Shown here in pieces: positions 1-8,258 of a DNA stretch of 64,000 bases. How positions within the stretch are numbered: position 1 is the first letter of the stretch; every line of letters begins with the position of its first letter. Both the position numbers and the translations under genes were made by a program. The notes beneath the pieces were generated by a model, which did no database searches, was not told the DNA's origin, and saw nothing but the letters and a program-made list of their open reading frames with translations. The stretch comes from Rhodococcus spelaei (GTDB taxonomy: Bacteria; Actinomycetota; Actinomycetes; Mycobacteriales; Mycobacteriaceae): NCBI RefSeq assembly GCF_006704125.1, contig NZ_VIGH01000005.1:62001-126000 (forward strand). Reading direction: 5' to 3'.

Positions 1-390
1 GCGACGAAGTACGCCTCGGCGTTCTACGGCCCGTTCCGGGAGGCCGTCGGATCCTCGCTCGAGGGCGACCGTCGTACCTACCAGCAGGATCCGGCCAACC
101 GCCGCGAGTCGCTGCGCGAGGTGGACCTCGATCTCGAGGAGGGCGCCGACATGGTGATGGTCAAGCCTGCCATGAGCTACCTCGACGTACTGCGGGAGAC
201 CGCGGACATGTCCACCGTTCCCGTTGCCGCGTACCAGATCTCGGGTGAGTACTCGATGATCACGGCGGCCGCGCAGAACGGCTGGATCGACCGCGATGCC
301 GCGATCGACGAGTCGCTGCTGTGCATTCGGCGGGCGGGTGCGGACATCGTGCTGACCTACTGGGCCGCCGAAGTGGCGGGCAGGCTGTGA
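1..390 (+). CDS. hemB: Porphobilinogen synthase, C-terminal part
   Basis: The reading frame is open from base 1, so only the last 129 residues are here. HemB condenses two 5-aminolevulinate molecules into porphobilinogen in the cytosol, an early step of tetrapyrrole synthesis. The stretch [13 protein letters not shown], then GDRRTYQ, then [16 protein letters not shown] with the late active-site lysine, and the [10 protein letters not shown] segment are typical of the C-terminal half of the enzyme. The TGA stop overlaps a GTG start of the next gene (GTGA), so translation is probably coupled. hemL lies about 13 kb downstream, so heme genes are spread along this region. Confidence 0.95.
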   Translation, partial: ATKYASAFYGPFREAVGSSLEGDRRTYQQDPANRRESLREVDLDLEEGADMVMVKPAMSYLDVLRETADMSTVPVAAYQISGEYSMITAAAQNGWIDRDAAIDESLLCIRRAGADIVLTYWAAEVAGRL

Positions 391-965
391 CCGCGCCCCC
401 GCCGCCCGGTCCGGGCGACCACTGGTCGGGCGTACCTCAGCCGCCGATGAATCCGGTCGAGCAGAGCGCCGCGCAGCCGCCGGTGGACGTGCTCACCGCC
501 TTCCAATTGCTCTGCGGCGTGGCGGCACTCGGGGTGGTCAACCTGTTCGCGTCGCTGGCCACCGTGTACGGCGACCGCGCGACCTACGTGGACCAGTTGA
601 TGCGCGACATGCGCGCGCAGGACCCGACGCTCGATTTCAGTGCATCCACCATGGACGCGCTGATGTTGGTTGCACTCGGGATGTCGGCGTTGATCGGCCT
701 CGGGGTCACCGCGCTGTACCTGTTGTTCGTCTTCAAGATGCGGCGCGGCCGGAACTGGGCCAGGATGCTGGTCACCATGGCGGGTGTGCTGATGGTGTTC
801 CTCGCGGTGCCGACCCTGTTCGGGCTCGGTGCGGGCGGCGGTGCGGGCGCGATGGTCTCCGGCGGCGCGAGCATCCTGCAGGCCGTGCTGTCGGTCGGCG
901 CGGTGGTGCTGATGCACCGTACCGATTCCAACCGCTACTTCCTGCCCGCGGTGAAGGAGCAGTAG
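387..965 (+). CDS. Membrane protein downstream of hemB
   Basis: A 192-residue protein. The GTG at 387 overlaps the hemB stop and was chosen over an upstream start at 321 that would lie inside hemB. A proline-rich cytosolic tail of about 30 residues ([11 protein letters not shown]) is followed by about four hydrophobic segments near residues 38-58, 90-115, 127-150 and 158-178. The position matches that of M. tuberculosis Rv0513, a membrane protein of unknown role; this is inferred from synteny, not alignment. It begins a run of four small membrane-protein genes with near-zero spacing, so a shared transcript with hemB is likely. No catalytic motif is seen. Confidence 0.75.
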   Translation: MTAPPPPGPGDHWSGVPQPPMNPVEQSAAQPPVDVLTAFQLLCGVAALGVVNLFASLATVYGDRATYVDQLMRDMRAQDPTLDFSASTMDALMLVALGMSALIGLGVTALYLLFVFKMRRGRNWARMLVTMAGVLMVFLAVPTLFGLGAGGGAGAMVSGGASILQAVLSVGAVVLMHRTDSNRYFLPAVKEQ

Positions 966-970
966 CGCCG

Positions 971-1402
971 GTGAGCGACACGCCAACCCGGCCGAGGCCG
1001 GTCGACATCGCGTACTGGCTGTGGCTGGCGGGCGCGGCGCTGCTCGTGCTGTTCGGACTGCTCGCCGTGACGACGTCCGGCTCGGCCCTGCGCGAGACGT
1101 TGGCCGACCGGGGCGCCGACCCGGACAGCGTCGACGCGCTCGTGCTGTTGCTGCGCGGCTCCGGTGTGGTCTCGTTGCTGGTCGGTGTCGGGGTCGGGCT
1201 GATGTCGGGACCGACGCGGGCGGGCGACCCGCGGTTCCGGCGGGCGGTGGTCGCGCTGTCGGTGGTCTACACGCTGATCCAGTGCGCGCTGCTGCTCACC
1301 GGGCTCGGGCAGGCGCCGATGCTGATGGCCTCGATCGTGCTGCTGGCTGCCAGTGTCCTGGTGTACCTGCGGTCCGCGACCGGCTGGTTCGCGCGTGGCT
1401 GA
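971..1402 (+). CDS. Small membrane protein
   Basis: A 143-residue protein starting with GTG, 5 nt after the preceding stop. Four hydrophobic segments are visible (about residues 13-32, 58-78, 88-110, 115-135) with little soluble sequence between them. I do not recognise a family. Its length and position suggest a partner of the neighbouring membrane proteins in one operon. The stop at 1400-1402 lies just after the next GTG start at 1395, so the two frames overlap by 8 nt. Confidence 0.65.
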   Translation: MSDTPTRPRPVDIAYWLWLAGAALLVLFGLLAVTTSGSALRETLADRGADPDSVDALVLLLRGSGVVSLLVGVGVGLMSGPTRAGDPRFRRAVVALSVVYTLIQCALLLTGLGQAPMLMASIVLLAASVLVYLRSATGWFARG

Positions 1403-1871
1403 GCCCGTCTTCGAGGAGTTCGGGGCGCGCTGGCGGGTGGTGGCGATCGGACCGGTGCTGTGCCTGGTGGTGCTGGTCGCCGACCTGTTCATCGGTGCGG
1501 GGGTGCATCTGCTCGGACTGGCCCTGTTCGCGGTGTTGCTGGCCGGTCTGGTGGCACTGCAGGTGGTGGCGGCACGCCGGCATGCGAGCGTCGAGGTCAC
1601 CGACGCCGCGCTGCGCTGCGGCACCGAGACCGTGGCGCTGGCGGACATCGCCGAGGTGCTGCCCGAGGCGGACCCGTTCGCGGAGGACCTGCGGCCCTGG
1701 GAGTCGGCGCGCGCGCTCGGCGACCTGTCGGGAGTGCCGCGCCGCCGCACCTCGATCGGCCTGCGCTTGCGCGGCGGCGAACTGGTCCGGGCGTGGGCGC
1801 GCGACGGTGACGGGCTGCGTGCGATCCTCGAGGATACGGTCGAGGGCGATGGCGAGGGGAGCGGTCGGTGA
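1395..1871 (+). CDS. Membrane protein with PH-like soluble domain
   Basis: A 158-residue protein; the GTG at 1395 overlaps the previous gene's end and was preferred to one at 1353 buried in that gene. Two hydrophobic helices (about residues 13-33 and 36-56) precede a soluble C-terminal half of about 100 residues. Helices followed by a small beta-rich domain (VEVTDAALRCGTETVALADIAEV) resemble the actinobacterial bPH/DUF3093-type proteins, but the assignment is tentative. The stop overlaps the next GTG (GTGA). Confidence 0.6.
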   Translation: MAEPVFEEFGARWRVVAIGPVLCLVVLVADLFIGAGVHLLGLALFAVLLAGLVALQVVAARRHASVEVTDAALRCGTETVALADIAEVLPEADPFAEDLRPWESARALGDLSGVPRRRTSIGLRLRGGELVRAWARDGDGLRAILEDTVEGDGEGSGR

Positions 1872-2104
1872 ACACTCGGGTGCTGCGCGTCGCGGAGGCG
1901 TGTCTTGCGGTGGCTGCGGTGGTGCTGGCGGCATGGTGCTGGCACCAGGGCGTGCAGACCTCGGATTTCGCCCCTCTCGCGGAGGGTGCGCCGGCGTTCT
2001 CGGGCACGCACTACTCGGGCACCTGGATCGGCGCCGCGACGGCGCTGATCGTCGTGGCCGGTCTGCTGGTGATCGACGTGATCCGGCGCAGGCGCACACC
2101 CTAG
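1868..2104 (+). CDS. Small two-helix membrane protein
   Basis: A 78-residue protein with a GTG start overlapping the preceding stop. Two hydrophobic helices (about 7-25 and 53-72) flank a roughly 25-residue extracytoplasmic loop with aromatic residues, and the tail IRRRRTP is basic, fitting a cytosolic C-terminus. No known family is recognised. It is the last gene of the hemB-linked run; the copper-control region begins 8 nt after its stop. Confidence 0.6.
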   Translation: MNTRVLRVAEACLAVAAVVLAAWCWHQGVQTSDFAPLAEGAPAFSGTHYSGTWIGAATALIVVAGLLVIDVIRRRRTP

Positions 2105-2111
2105 CGGAAAG

Positions 2112-2126
2112 TACCCATGGGGGGTA
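2112..2126. promoter_or_regulatory. Probable CsoR operator
   Basis: TACCC (2112-2116) and GGGTA (2122-2126) form an inverted repeat with a 5-nt spacer, in the G/C-tract style of copper-sensing CsoR operators. It overlaps the TATCCT hexamer at 2125-2130, a candidate -10, so bound CsoR would block RNA polymerase. The assignment rests on pattern and on csoR being the next gene. Confidence 0.65.
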
Positions 2127-2130
2127 TCCT
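2125..2130 (+). promoter_or_regulatory. -10 element for leaderless csoR mRNA
   Basis: TATCCT ends 6 nt before the csoR ATG at 2137, so transcription would start at or next to the A of the start codon. No Shine-Dalgarno sequence precedes the ATG, which agrees with a leaderless message. No good -35 is seen. Confidence 0.5.
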
Positions 2131-2136
2131 ACGGGT

Positions 2137-2418
2137 ATGAACGGTTACTCCCCCGAGAAGGACGACCTCCTCAAGCGGCTGCGCCGCATCGAGGGACAGG
2201 TCGCCGGCATCTCACGCATGGTCGACGGCGACCGGTACTGCATCGACATCCTCACCCAGGTGTCGGCGGTGACCAGTGCGCTGCAGTCGGTCTCACTCAA
2301 ACTCCTCGACGAGCACCTCTCGCACTGCGTCGTCGAAGCCGCGAAGAAGGGTGGCCCCGAGGCGGACGCCAAGGTCAAAGAGGCCTCGGACGCGATCGCC
2401 CGGCTCGTCCGCTCCTAG
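2137..2418 (+). CDS. csoR: Copper-sensing repressor CsoR
   Basis: A 93-residue all-helical regulator of the CsoR/RcnR family. It binds Cu(I) and then releases its operator. The Cu(I) ligand pattern is present as Cys35, His60 and Cys64, and the family opening RLRRIEGQVAGI is clear at residues 14-25. The ATG at 2137 was chosen because the family starts just before this motif and a -10 hexamer lies 6 nt upstream. copZ follows after 14 nt and copA overlaps copZ, giving an autoregulated copper-efflux operon. Confidence 0.93.
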   Translation: MNGYSPEKDDLLKRLRRIEGQVAGISRMVDGDRYCIDILTQVSAVTSALQSVSLKLLDEHLSHCVVEAAKKGGPEADAKVKEASDAIARLVRS

Positions 2419-2432
2419 GAGGTGTCCGAAGG

Positions 2433-2636
2433 ATGAAGAGCACATTCACCGTCACCGGCATGACCTGCCAGCACTGCGTGGCCTCGGTCCGTGAGGAGGT
2501 CGGCGAGATCCCCGGCGTCACCGACGTCGCGGTCGACCTGGACACGGGCCGGGTCGAGGTGACCAGCGAGTCCGAACTCGACCCCGGCGCGGTCGCGGCG
2601 GCCGTCGAAGAGGCGGGCTACGAGCTGGCGTCATGA
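2433..2636 (+). CDS. copZ: Copper chaperone CopZ (HMA domain)
   Basis: A 67-residue heavy-metal-associated domain with the Cu(I) site GMTCQHC at residues 9-15. It carries Cu(I) through the cytosol to the P-type ATPase. The length is that of a single ferredoxin-like HMA fold with no extra domain. AGGAGG at 2416-2421, 11 nt ahead of the ATG, gives a ribosome-binding site. The TGA stop overlaps the copA ATG (ATGA), so chaperone and pump are probably translated together. Confidence 0.92.
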   Translation: MKSTFTVTGMTCQHCVASVREEVGEIPGVTDVAVDLDTGRVEVTSESELDPGAVAAAVEEAGYELAS

Positions 2637-4888
2637 CCGCCGGTATGCGTCGAAATGTCGGCACCGCCGACGAGAGTCGCAATGTCGGCACCGCCGACGA
2701 GAGTCGCAATGTCGGCACCGCCGACGTCGACCTCGACCTCGGCGGGATGACCTGCGCGTCCTGCGCCAACCGGATCGAACGCAAACTCGGCAAGATCGAC
2801 GGCGTCACCGCGACCGTCAACTTCGCCACCGAACGCGCTCACGTGCGCTACCCGTCGACGGTGTCCACCGCGGACCTGGTCGCCGCAGTGCAGTCAGCCG
2901 GCTACACGGCCACGCCAGTTCCCGAGGAACCCGAGGTGGGGTCGACCGATTCCGAGGCGGCGCGACATGATTCGCTCGGCCTCCGACTTGTGGTCTCGGC
3001 CGTCGCGGCGCTGCCGGTGGTCGTGGTCTCGATGGTTCCCGCCCTGCAGTTCGACTACTGGCAGTGGCTGGCACTCGCACTGACCACCCTCGTGGTGTTC
3101 TGGGGCGGGTACCCGTTCCACCGCGCGGCACTGATCAACGCCAGGCACGGTGCGTCGACGATGGACACCCTTGTCTCCATCGGCACGCTCGCCGCCTACG
3201 GATGGTCGGTGTGGGCGTTGGTGTTCGGTACCGCCGGACAGATCGGCATGACGCACGAGTTCACGCTGATGCTCGGCGCACACGACCCGTCCGGTCAGAT
3301 CTACCTCGAGACCGCGGCCGCGGTGACGGTGTTCCTGCTGGCCGGCCGGTTCGCCGAGTCACGGGCCAAACGCCGCGCCGGTTCGGCGCTGCGAGCGCTC
3401 CTCGACGTCGGGGCGAAGGATGCGACCGTTCTCGAAGGAGATGTCGAGCGACGCGTTCCGCTGGCGGCGCTGCGCGTCGGCGACCGATTCGTGGTCCGGC
3501 CGGGAGAGAAGATCGCCACCGACGGTGTGGTGCTGAGCGGAGCGGCAGCGGTGGACACCTCGGCCGTCACCGGAGAGTCGGTCCCGGTCGACGTGACCGC
3601 GGGCGACGCGGTGGTCGGCGGCACCGTCGACACCGACGGGCACCTGGTGGTCCGAGCCGAGAAGGTCGGCGCGGACACCCAACTCGCGCACATCGCCGCC
3701 CTCGTGACGCAGGCGCAGAACGGCAAGGCGGCAATTGCGCGTCTGGCGGACCGGGTCTCCGCGGTCTTCGTGCCGATCGTCCTCGTGATCGCGGCGCTCA
3801 CCCTGATCGGCTGGCTGGTGACCGGGCACGCGAGCACCGAAGCCTTCACGGCCGCGGTCGCCGTGCTCATCGTCGCCTGCCCGTGCGCACTCGGATTGGC
3901 CACGCCCACTGCGCTTCTGGTGGGCACCGGTCGCGGCGCGCAGCTCGGCATCCTGATCCGCGGACCCGAGGTGCTCGAACAGACCAAGCGGATCGACACC
4001 GTGGTCCTCGACAAGACCGGCACTGTCACCACCGGAACCATGACCGTGGACGCGGTGGTACCCGCAGCGGGCGAGGACGCCGACCGGGTGCTGGCGTTGG
4101 CCGCCGCGGTCGAGCACGCGTCCGATCATCCGGTGGCCCGGGCGATCTCGGCGGCACGTGGGACGGACCTGCTGCCGGTGACCGAGTTCGGCAGCCGAGC
4201 AGGTGTCGGGGTCGTCGGGACGGTGGACGGCGTCCGGGTGAGCGTCGGCAAGCCGGACGACGCGGTCCCCGCCGAACTGCGCGAGGTGTTCGGCGCGGGG
4301 CGCACCGCGGTCGCGGTGGCCTGGGACGGGGTGGTGCGCGGCGCGATCACCGTGGCCGACTCGGTGAAGCCGAGCAGCGCGGACGCGGTGGCACAGATCG
4401 TCGCGTTGGGCATGACGCCGGTGCTGCTGACCGGGGACCGCCCCGAGGTCGCCCGGGACGTGGCCCGACAGGTCGGCATCGACCGGGTCATCGCCGGCGT
4501 CCTGCCCGACGAGAAGGCGGCGCACATCGCATCCTTGCAACGCGAGGGCCGCGCGGTCGCGATGGTGGGGGACGGGGTCAACGACGCGGCGGCGCTGGCC
4601 ACCGCGGACGTGGGCCTGGCGATGGGCACCGGCACGGACGCGGCCATCGAGGCGAGCGACCTGACCCTGGTGCGCGGCGACCTGCTGTCGGTGCCGCAGG
4701 CGATCCGGCTGTCCCGCGCGACGCTCGGCACCATCCGCGCCAACCTGTTCTGGGCGTTCGCCTACAACGTCGCGGCGATCCCGCTGGCGGCGCTGGGGTT
4801 GCTCAACCCGATGATCGCCGGCGCGGCGATGGCGGCCTCGTCGGTGTTCGTCGTGGGGAACAGCCTGCGGCTGCGCCGCTTCCGGTGA
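2633..4888 (+). CDS. copA: Copper-exporting P1B-type ATPase CopA
   Basis: A 751-residue inner-membrane pump that exports Cu(I) with ATP. One HMA domain has GMTCASC with Cys41 and Cys44. The actuator loop has TGES, the membrane metal site is Cys416-Pro-Cys418, the phosphorylation site is DKTGT with Asp460, and the SDHP and GDGVNDAAAL motifs of P1B pumps follow. About eight membrane helices are expected. The first 31 residues are unusual: three near-identical 9-residue units (RNVGTADES type) encoded by a 27-bp tandem repeat precede the HMA domain. The start overlaps the copZ stop; an in-frame Met at residue 5 is an alternative. Confidence 0.95.
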   Translation: MTAGMRRNVGTADESRNVGTADESRNVGTADVDLDLGGMTCASCANRIERKLGKIDGVTATVNFATERAHVRYPSTVSTADLVAAVQSAGYTATPVPEEPEVGSTDSEAARHDSLGLRLVVSAVAALPVVVVSMVPALQFDYWQWLALALTTLVVFWGGYPFHRAALINARHGASTMDTLVSIGTLAAYGWSVWALVFGTAGQIGMTHEFTLMLGAHDPSGQIYLETAAAVTVFLLAGRFAESRAKRRAGSALRALLDVGAKDATVLEGDVERRVPLAALRVGDRFVVRPGEKIATDGVVLSGAAAVDTSAVTGESVPVDVTAGDAVVGGTVDTDGHLVVRAEKVGADTQLAHIAALVTQAQNGKAAIARLADRVSAVFVPIVLVIAALTLIGWLVTGHASTEAFTAAVAVLIVACPCALGLATPTALLVGTGRGAQLGILIRGPEVLEQTKRIDTVVLDKTGTVTTGTMTVDAVVPAAGEDADRVLALAAAVEHASDHPVARAISAARGTDLLPVTEFGSRAGVGVVGTVDGVRVSVGKPDDAVPAELREVFGAGRTAVAVAWDGVVRGAITVADSVKPSSADAVAQIVALGMTPVLLTGDRPEVARDVARQVGIDRVIAGVLPDEKAAHIASLQREGRAVAMVGDGVNDAAALATADVGLAMGTGTDAAIEASDLTLVRGDLLSVPQAIRLSRATLGTIRANLFWAFAYNVAAIPLAALGLLNPMIAGAAMAASSVFVVGNSLRLRRFR
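2650..2730 (+). repeat. 27-bp tandem repeat, three copies, in copA 5' end
   Basis: Units at 2650-2676, 2677-2703 and 2704-2730. Units 1 and 2 differ at one base and unit 3 diverges only in its last few bases. The period is a multiple of three, so each unit encodes nine residues and copy number could change without a frameshift. Confidence 0.9.
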
Positions 4889-4957
4889 CGCTGGCGGCGG
4901 GACTCGCCCGGGCCGGGACCGGCGACCCTGTACGGATCGCAGGCGCCCCCGGACCAG

Positions 4958-6064
4958 CTAACCCTCGTCGGGTGGTGAGGCGCCCGACCCCGCCAGCGCC
5001 GCGAGCACCTCGACCTCCTGGGTCTTGACCACGAAGTACACGGTGCCGCCCGGGTGCAGGTCGAGGTCCGCGACTGCCGCGGGGGTGACGTCGGCGGTCA
5101 GGCCCGCGCTGCCGTCGGGGTTCGGCTCGCTGTGCACCCGCACCGCCGCACCGTGCACCTCCAGTTCGGCGATAGTCACCGGAAAGACGTTGCGGGGACT
5201 GGCATGCGGTGGTTCGAGGTGTACGGCGACCGAACCGGGCCGGAACAGCGCGACCGCGGGTGCACCCGACTCGACCTCGCCGATACCGGAAACGGCAGCA
5301 CCCCAGGATGTTTCGAGTACCCCGGGCTCGCCGATCCGGCCCGCGACCAGGTTGACCCCGGCGATCCGGGCCGCGAACGCGCTGCGCGGGGAGGTCAGCA
5401 CCTCGCGCACGGTCCCGGCCTCGACTACCCGGCCGGCCTCGACCACGACCACCCGGTCCGCCAGCGCCAGCGCGTCGAGCAGGTCGTGGGTGACGATCAC
5501 CGCGGTGCGTCGCTGTTCGCGCAGGATGCGCCGCAGCAGTCGTCGCAGCGCGGGCGCGACCGCCACGTCGAGCGCGGACATCGGTTCGTCCAGCAGCAGG
5601 ACCCGCGGCTGCGCGGCCAGGGCGCGCGCGATCGCGATCCGTTGTGCCTGACCACCCGAGAGCTGTGAGGGTCGTCGGCGGGCCAGGTCCTCGGCGTCGA
5701 CCTCGCGGAGCCACTGCGCCGCGGACTCCCGTGCCGCCGACCGGCTCGCACCCCGGCTGCGGGGGGCGAAGGCGACGTTCGCGGCGGCGGTCAGGTGCGG
5801 AAACAGCAACGGGCGCTGGCTGAGCAGTGCGACTCCGCGTGCGTGCGGCGCGACGAACACCCCCGTCTCGGTATCGGTCAGCACCTCGTCGCCGACGCTG
5901 ACGGTGCCGTGGTCGGGGCGAAGGAGCCCGGCGATCAGGGCGAGCAGCGTCGACTTCCCGGCCCCGTTCGGGCCGAGCACCGCGAGCACCTCACCGTCGG
6001 CGAGTTCCACGTCGAACTCGACGCCGCGGCGGTCGAGGCGGGCGCGCACGCGCACCCCGCTCAC
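4958..6064 (-). CDS. modC: Molybdate ABC transporter ATP-binding protein ModC
   Basis: A 368-residue ATPase that energises molybdate import. Walker [10 protein letters not shown], the signature [10 protein letters not shown], Walker B VLLLDEP and the H-loop VTHD are all present in the first 200 residues. The C-terminal third carries TOBE/Mop-like sequence that binds oxyanion or senses it. The GTG at 6064 overlaps the modB stop (GTGA). The frame is open upstream of this point through modB, but that stretch is an overlap artefact and not a fusion. It is the last gene of a four-gene minus-strand operon, convergent with copA. Confidence 0.93.
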   Translation of the reverse strand: MSGVRVRARLDRRGVEFDVELADGEVLAVLGPNGAGKSTLLALIAGLLRPDHGTVSVGDEVLTDTETGVFVAPHARGVALLSQRPLLFPHLTAAANVAFAPRSRGASRSAARESAAQWLREVDAEDLARRRPSQLSGGQAQRIAIARALAAQPRVLLLDEPMSALDVAVAPALRRLLRRILREQRRTAVIVTHDLLDALALADRVVVVEAGRVVEAGTVREVLTSPRSAFAARIAGVNLVAGRIGEPGVLETSWGAAVSGIGEVESGAPAVALFRPGSVAVHLEPPHASPRNVFPVTIAELEVHGAAVRVHSEPNPDGSAGLTADVTPAAVADLDLHPGGTVYFVVKTQEVEVLAALAGSGASPPDEG

Positions 6065-6894
6065 AGCGCGCCCGCGATCCGGCGGCCACGCGTCGCAACC
6101 ACGATCAGCGCGGCGACCGCGATGAGCAGCAGTGAGAGTGCCACCGCCGCATCGGGATCGGTCTCGCGTTGCAGGTAGATCTCCAGCGGCAGCGTGCGGG
6201 TGACGCCCTGCAGCGAACCGGCGAAGGTGATGGTCGCGCCGAACTCGCCGAGGGCGCGCGCGAAGGCGAGCACCGCCCCGGACACCAGCCCCGGCAGCAC
6301 CAGCGGCAGCGTCACGCGGCGCAGCACGGTGGTCGGGCGGGCGCCGAGCGTCGCGGCCACCGCCTCGTAGTCGCGGCCCGCCACCCGAAGTGCCCCCTCG
6401 AGGCTGACCACCAGGAACGGCAGCGACACGAAGGTCTGTGCCAGCACGACTGCGGTGGTGGAGAACGCGATTCGGAGGCCCAAGGCTTCGAGCTGATGGC
6501 CGAGCAGGCCCTGCCTGCCGAAGGTGTACAGCAGCGCGATGCCTCCGACGACCGGCGGCAGCACGAGGGGGAGCAGCACGAGTGCGCGCAGTACCGACCG
6601 GCCACGAAACTCCCCGCGCGCCAGCACCAGCGCGAGGGGGATGCCCAGCAGCACGCACAGCGCGGTGCTTGCGGCCGCGGTCTTCAGACTGAGCAGCAGT
6701 GCGACACGCGAGGATTCGGAGGTGATCAGCGGCAGGAAGTTCGCCCAGTCGATCTCGACGAGGACCGCGATCAGCGGCAGGAGAAGGAACGCGGCGCCGA
6801 CCGCGGCGGGCAGGTAGGCCCAGGCGGGTAGTCCCACCCGGACCGTCCCGCCGCGGCGCGCCCGGGTCACATAGCCGCGCCGCGGCGGGGTCAC
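6061..6894 (-). CDS. modB: Molybdate ABC transporter permease ModB
   Basis: A 277-residue inner-membrane permease with about six helices. The EAA-type cytoplasmic loop that docks on ModC is seen as [21 protein letters not shown]. The GTG at 6894 overlaps the modA stop. Length and gene order match standard ModABC systems, and the overlap at both ends implies coupled translation of the three transporter genes. Confidence 0.93.
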   Translation of the reverse strand: MTPPRRGYVTRARRGGTVRVGLPAWAYLPAAVGAAFLLLPLIAVLVEIDWANFLPLITSESSRVALLLSLKTAAASTALCVLLGIPLALVLARGEFRGRSVLRALVLLPLVLPPVVGGIALLYTFGRQGLLGHQLEALGLRIAFSTTAVVLAQTFVSLPFLVVSLEGALRVAGRDYEAVAATLGARPTTVLRRVTLPLVLPGLVSGAVLAFARALGEFGATITFAGSLQGVTRTLPLEIYLQRETDPDAAVALSLLLIAVAALIVVATRGRRIAGAL

Positions 6895-7682
6895 GGGGCC
6901 GCGAATCCCGCGGCGGACAGGACCTTCCGTCCGTCGTCGCCGGTGACGAGGGCGACGAACTCCTGTGCGGCGGTGGAGTTCTCGGCACCCTTCAGGGCCG
7001 CGATGGGGTAGGTGTTCACCGCGCCCGCGGACTCGGGGAACGCGACGGCGGTGACCTTGGCGCCGGCGCCCGCAGCGTCGGTGACGTAGACCAGGCCCGC
7101 GTCGGCCTGCCCCGAGGTGACCTTCCCGAGCACGTCGGTCACCGAGGACTCCTCGCTGACCGGACTCAGGGTGGTGCCGGTGGCCGTCTCGACCTTCTTC
7201 GTCGCAGCGCCGCACGGGACCTGCGGCGCGCACACCACGACCTGGGTGCCCGGTCGCGCAAGGTCCGCGAATGTCGCGATGTGCGCCGGGTTTCCGGGCG
7301 GAGTGACGATGGTGAGCGTGTTCGTGGCGAAGTCGACCGGGGTGCCCGCGACGAGCCCGGCGTCGGTGGCCTTGGTCATGTTCGCGGTGTCGGCGGACGC
7401 GAACACGTCGCCGGGCGCGCCCTGGTTGAGCTGGGCGACCAGGTCCGAGGATCCAGCGAAGTTGAACTTGACGGAGGTGCCGGGGTGTGCCGCTTCGAAC
7501 TGCTTGCCGAGTTCGGTGAAGGTGGAATTCAGCGAGGCGGCCGCGAAGACGGTGACCGCGCCGGTGACGGGCGCGGACCCGGTCGTGGTGGTACCCGCGT
7601 CCTCGGTGGGCCCGCTCGAGCAGCCCGCGACGAGGGCGGTCGCGGCGAGCGCGACCAGTGCAGTTCCGAGAGTGCGCTTCAC
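6891..7682 (-). CDS. modA: Molybdate-binding lipoprotein ModA
   Basis: A 263-residue substrate-binding protein. The N-terminus is a lipoprotein signal with lipobox LVAGC and acylated Cys21, so it should be anchored outside the membrane. The mature part opens with [18 protein letters not shown], a family hallmark in which the serine residues contact molybdate. The GTG at 7682 was chosen because it begins the signal peptide and overlaps the upstream gene's stop; a longer frame to 7829 would be antisense-like arginine-rich sequence. Confidence 0.93.
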   Translation of the reverse strand: MKRTLGTALVALAATALVAGCSSGPTEDAGTTTTGSAPVTGAVTVFAAASLNSTFTELGKQFEAAHPGTSVKFNFAGSSDLVAQLNQGAPGDVFASADTANMTKATDAGLVAGTPVDFATNTLTIVTPPGNPAHIATFADLARPGTQVVVCAPQVPCGAATKKVETATGTTLSPVSEESSVTDVLGKVTSGQADAGLVYVTDAAGAGAKVTAVAFPESAGAVNTYPIAALKGAENSTAAQEFVALVTGDDGRKVLSAAGFAAP

Positions 7683-8098
7683 GCGGGTCCTCCGGTGTGG
7701 TGTGAGTCGGGTGTCTCGACGACGACGGTGGTGGCCTTGACCATGGCGACGGCGACCTTGCCGGGCACGAGGCCGAGTTCGCGCGCGGACGCGCTGCTCA
7801 TCAGGGACACGACGGTGAACGGGCCGCACTGCATCTGTACCTCGGCCATCACCTTGTCCTCGGTGACCTTGGTGACGAGGCCGACGAACCGGTTGCGCGC
7901 GGAACTGGCGGTGCCGAGCGGATCGGGCGGGGGACTGGCGTGCGTGCGGGCGAATTCGGCGAGCGCCACGCCGTCGATAACCTTGCGGCCGGACTCGTCC
8001 TTGTCAGCGGCCAGTGCGCCGCTGTCGATCCAGCGGCGCACGGTGTCGTCGCTGACCCCGAGCAGGCCCGCGGCGTCCTTCACGCGTATCGACGACAT
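7679..8098 (-). CDS. HTH-Mop (molbindin) regulator of molybdate uptake
   Basis: A 139-residue two-domain protein. Residues 1-55 are a MerR/excisionase-like winged helix ([22 protein letters not shown]). Residues 68-132 are a single Mop/TOBE domain ([27 protein letters not shown] begins it in two segments) that in known proteins binds molybdate or tungstate. It is first in the modABC operon, so it probably reports intracellular molybdate to this promoter, the role ModE plays in other bacteria. The domain order HTH then Mop is common in actinobacteria. The DNA target is not identified here. Confidence 0.8.
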   Translation of the reverse strand: MSSIRVKDAAGLLGVSDDTVRRWIDSGALAADKDESGRKVIDGVALAEFARTHASPPPDPLGTASSARNRFVGLVTKVTEDKVMAEVQMQCGPFTVVSLMSSASARELGLVPGKVAVAMVKATTVVVETPDSHHTGGPA

Positions 8099-8258
8099 GG
8101 TGGCCTCTCCGTTTCGTTATCCGCAGATGCGTCTCAATCGGGATGATAGGGCGGCATCAGCGGAAGTGATAGGTGGGAAGGTTCGTGAATGCGTCATCGC
8201 AGCCTGCGGCCGTCGGTCCGTCCGGGTAAAATCAGTCCGGCCCGTGGGAGGTGGGTCG

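Noticed and set aside
2650-2730. The tandem repeats in copA as a CRISPR-like array
   Set aside because: Units are contiguous without spacers, lie in a coding frame, and no cas gene is present.
3064-5028. A 654-codon plus-strand frame overlapping copA
   Set aside because: It reads as arginine- and glycine-rich low-complexity sequence in another frame of copA, with no domain.
4958-6988. Long minus-strand open frame suggesting a modB-modC fusion
   Set aside because: The first 300 codons are an out-of-frame reading of modB; a GTG start for modC overlaps the modB stop and gives a normal ModC.
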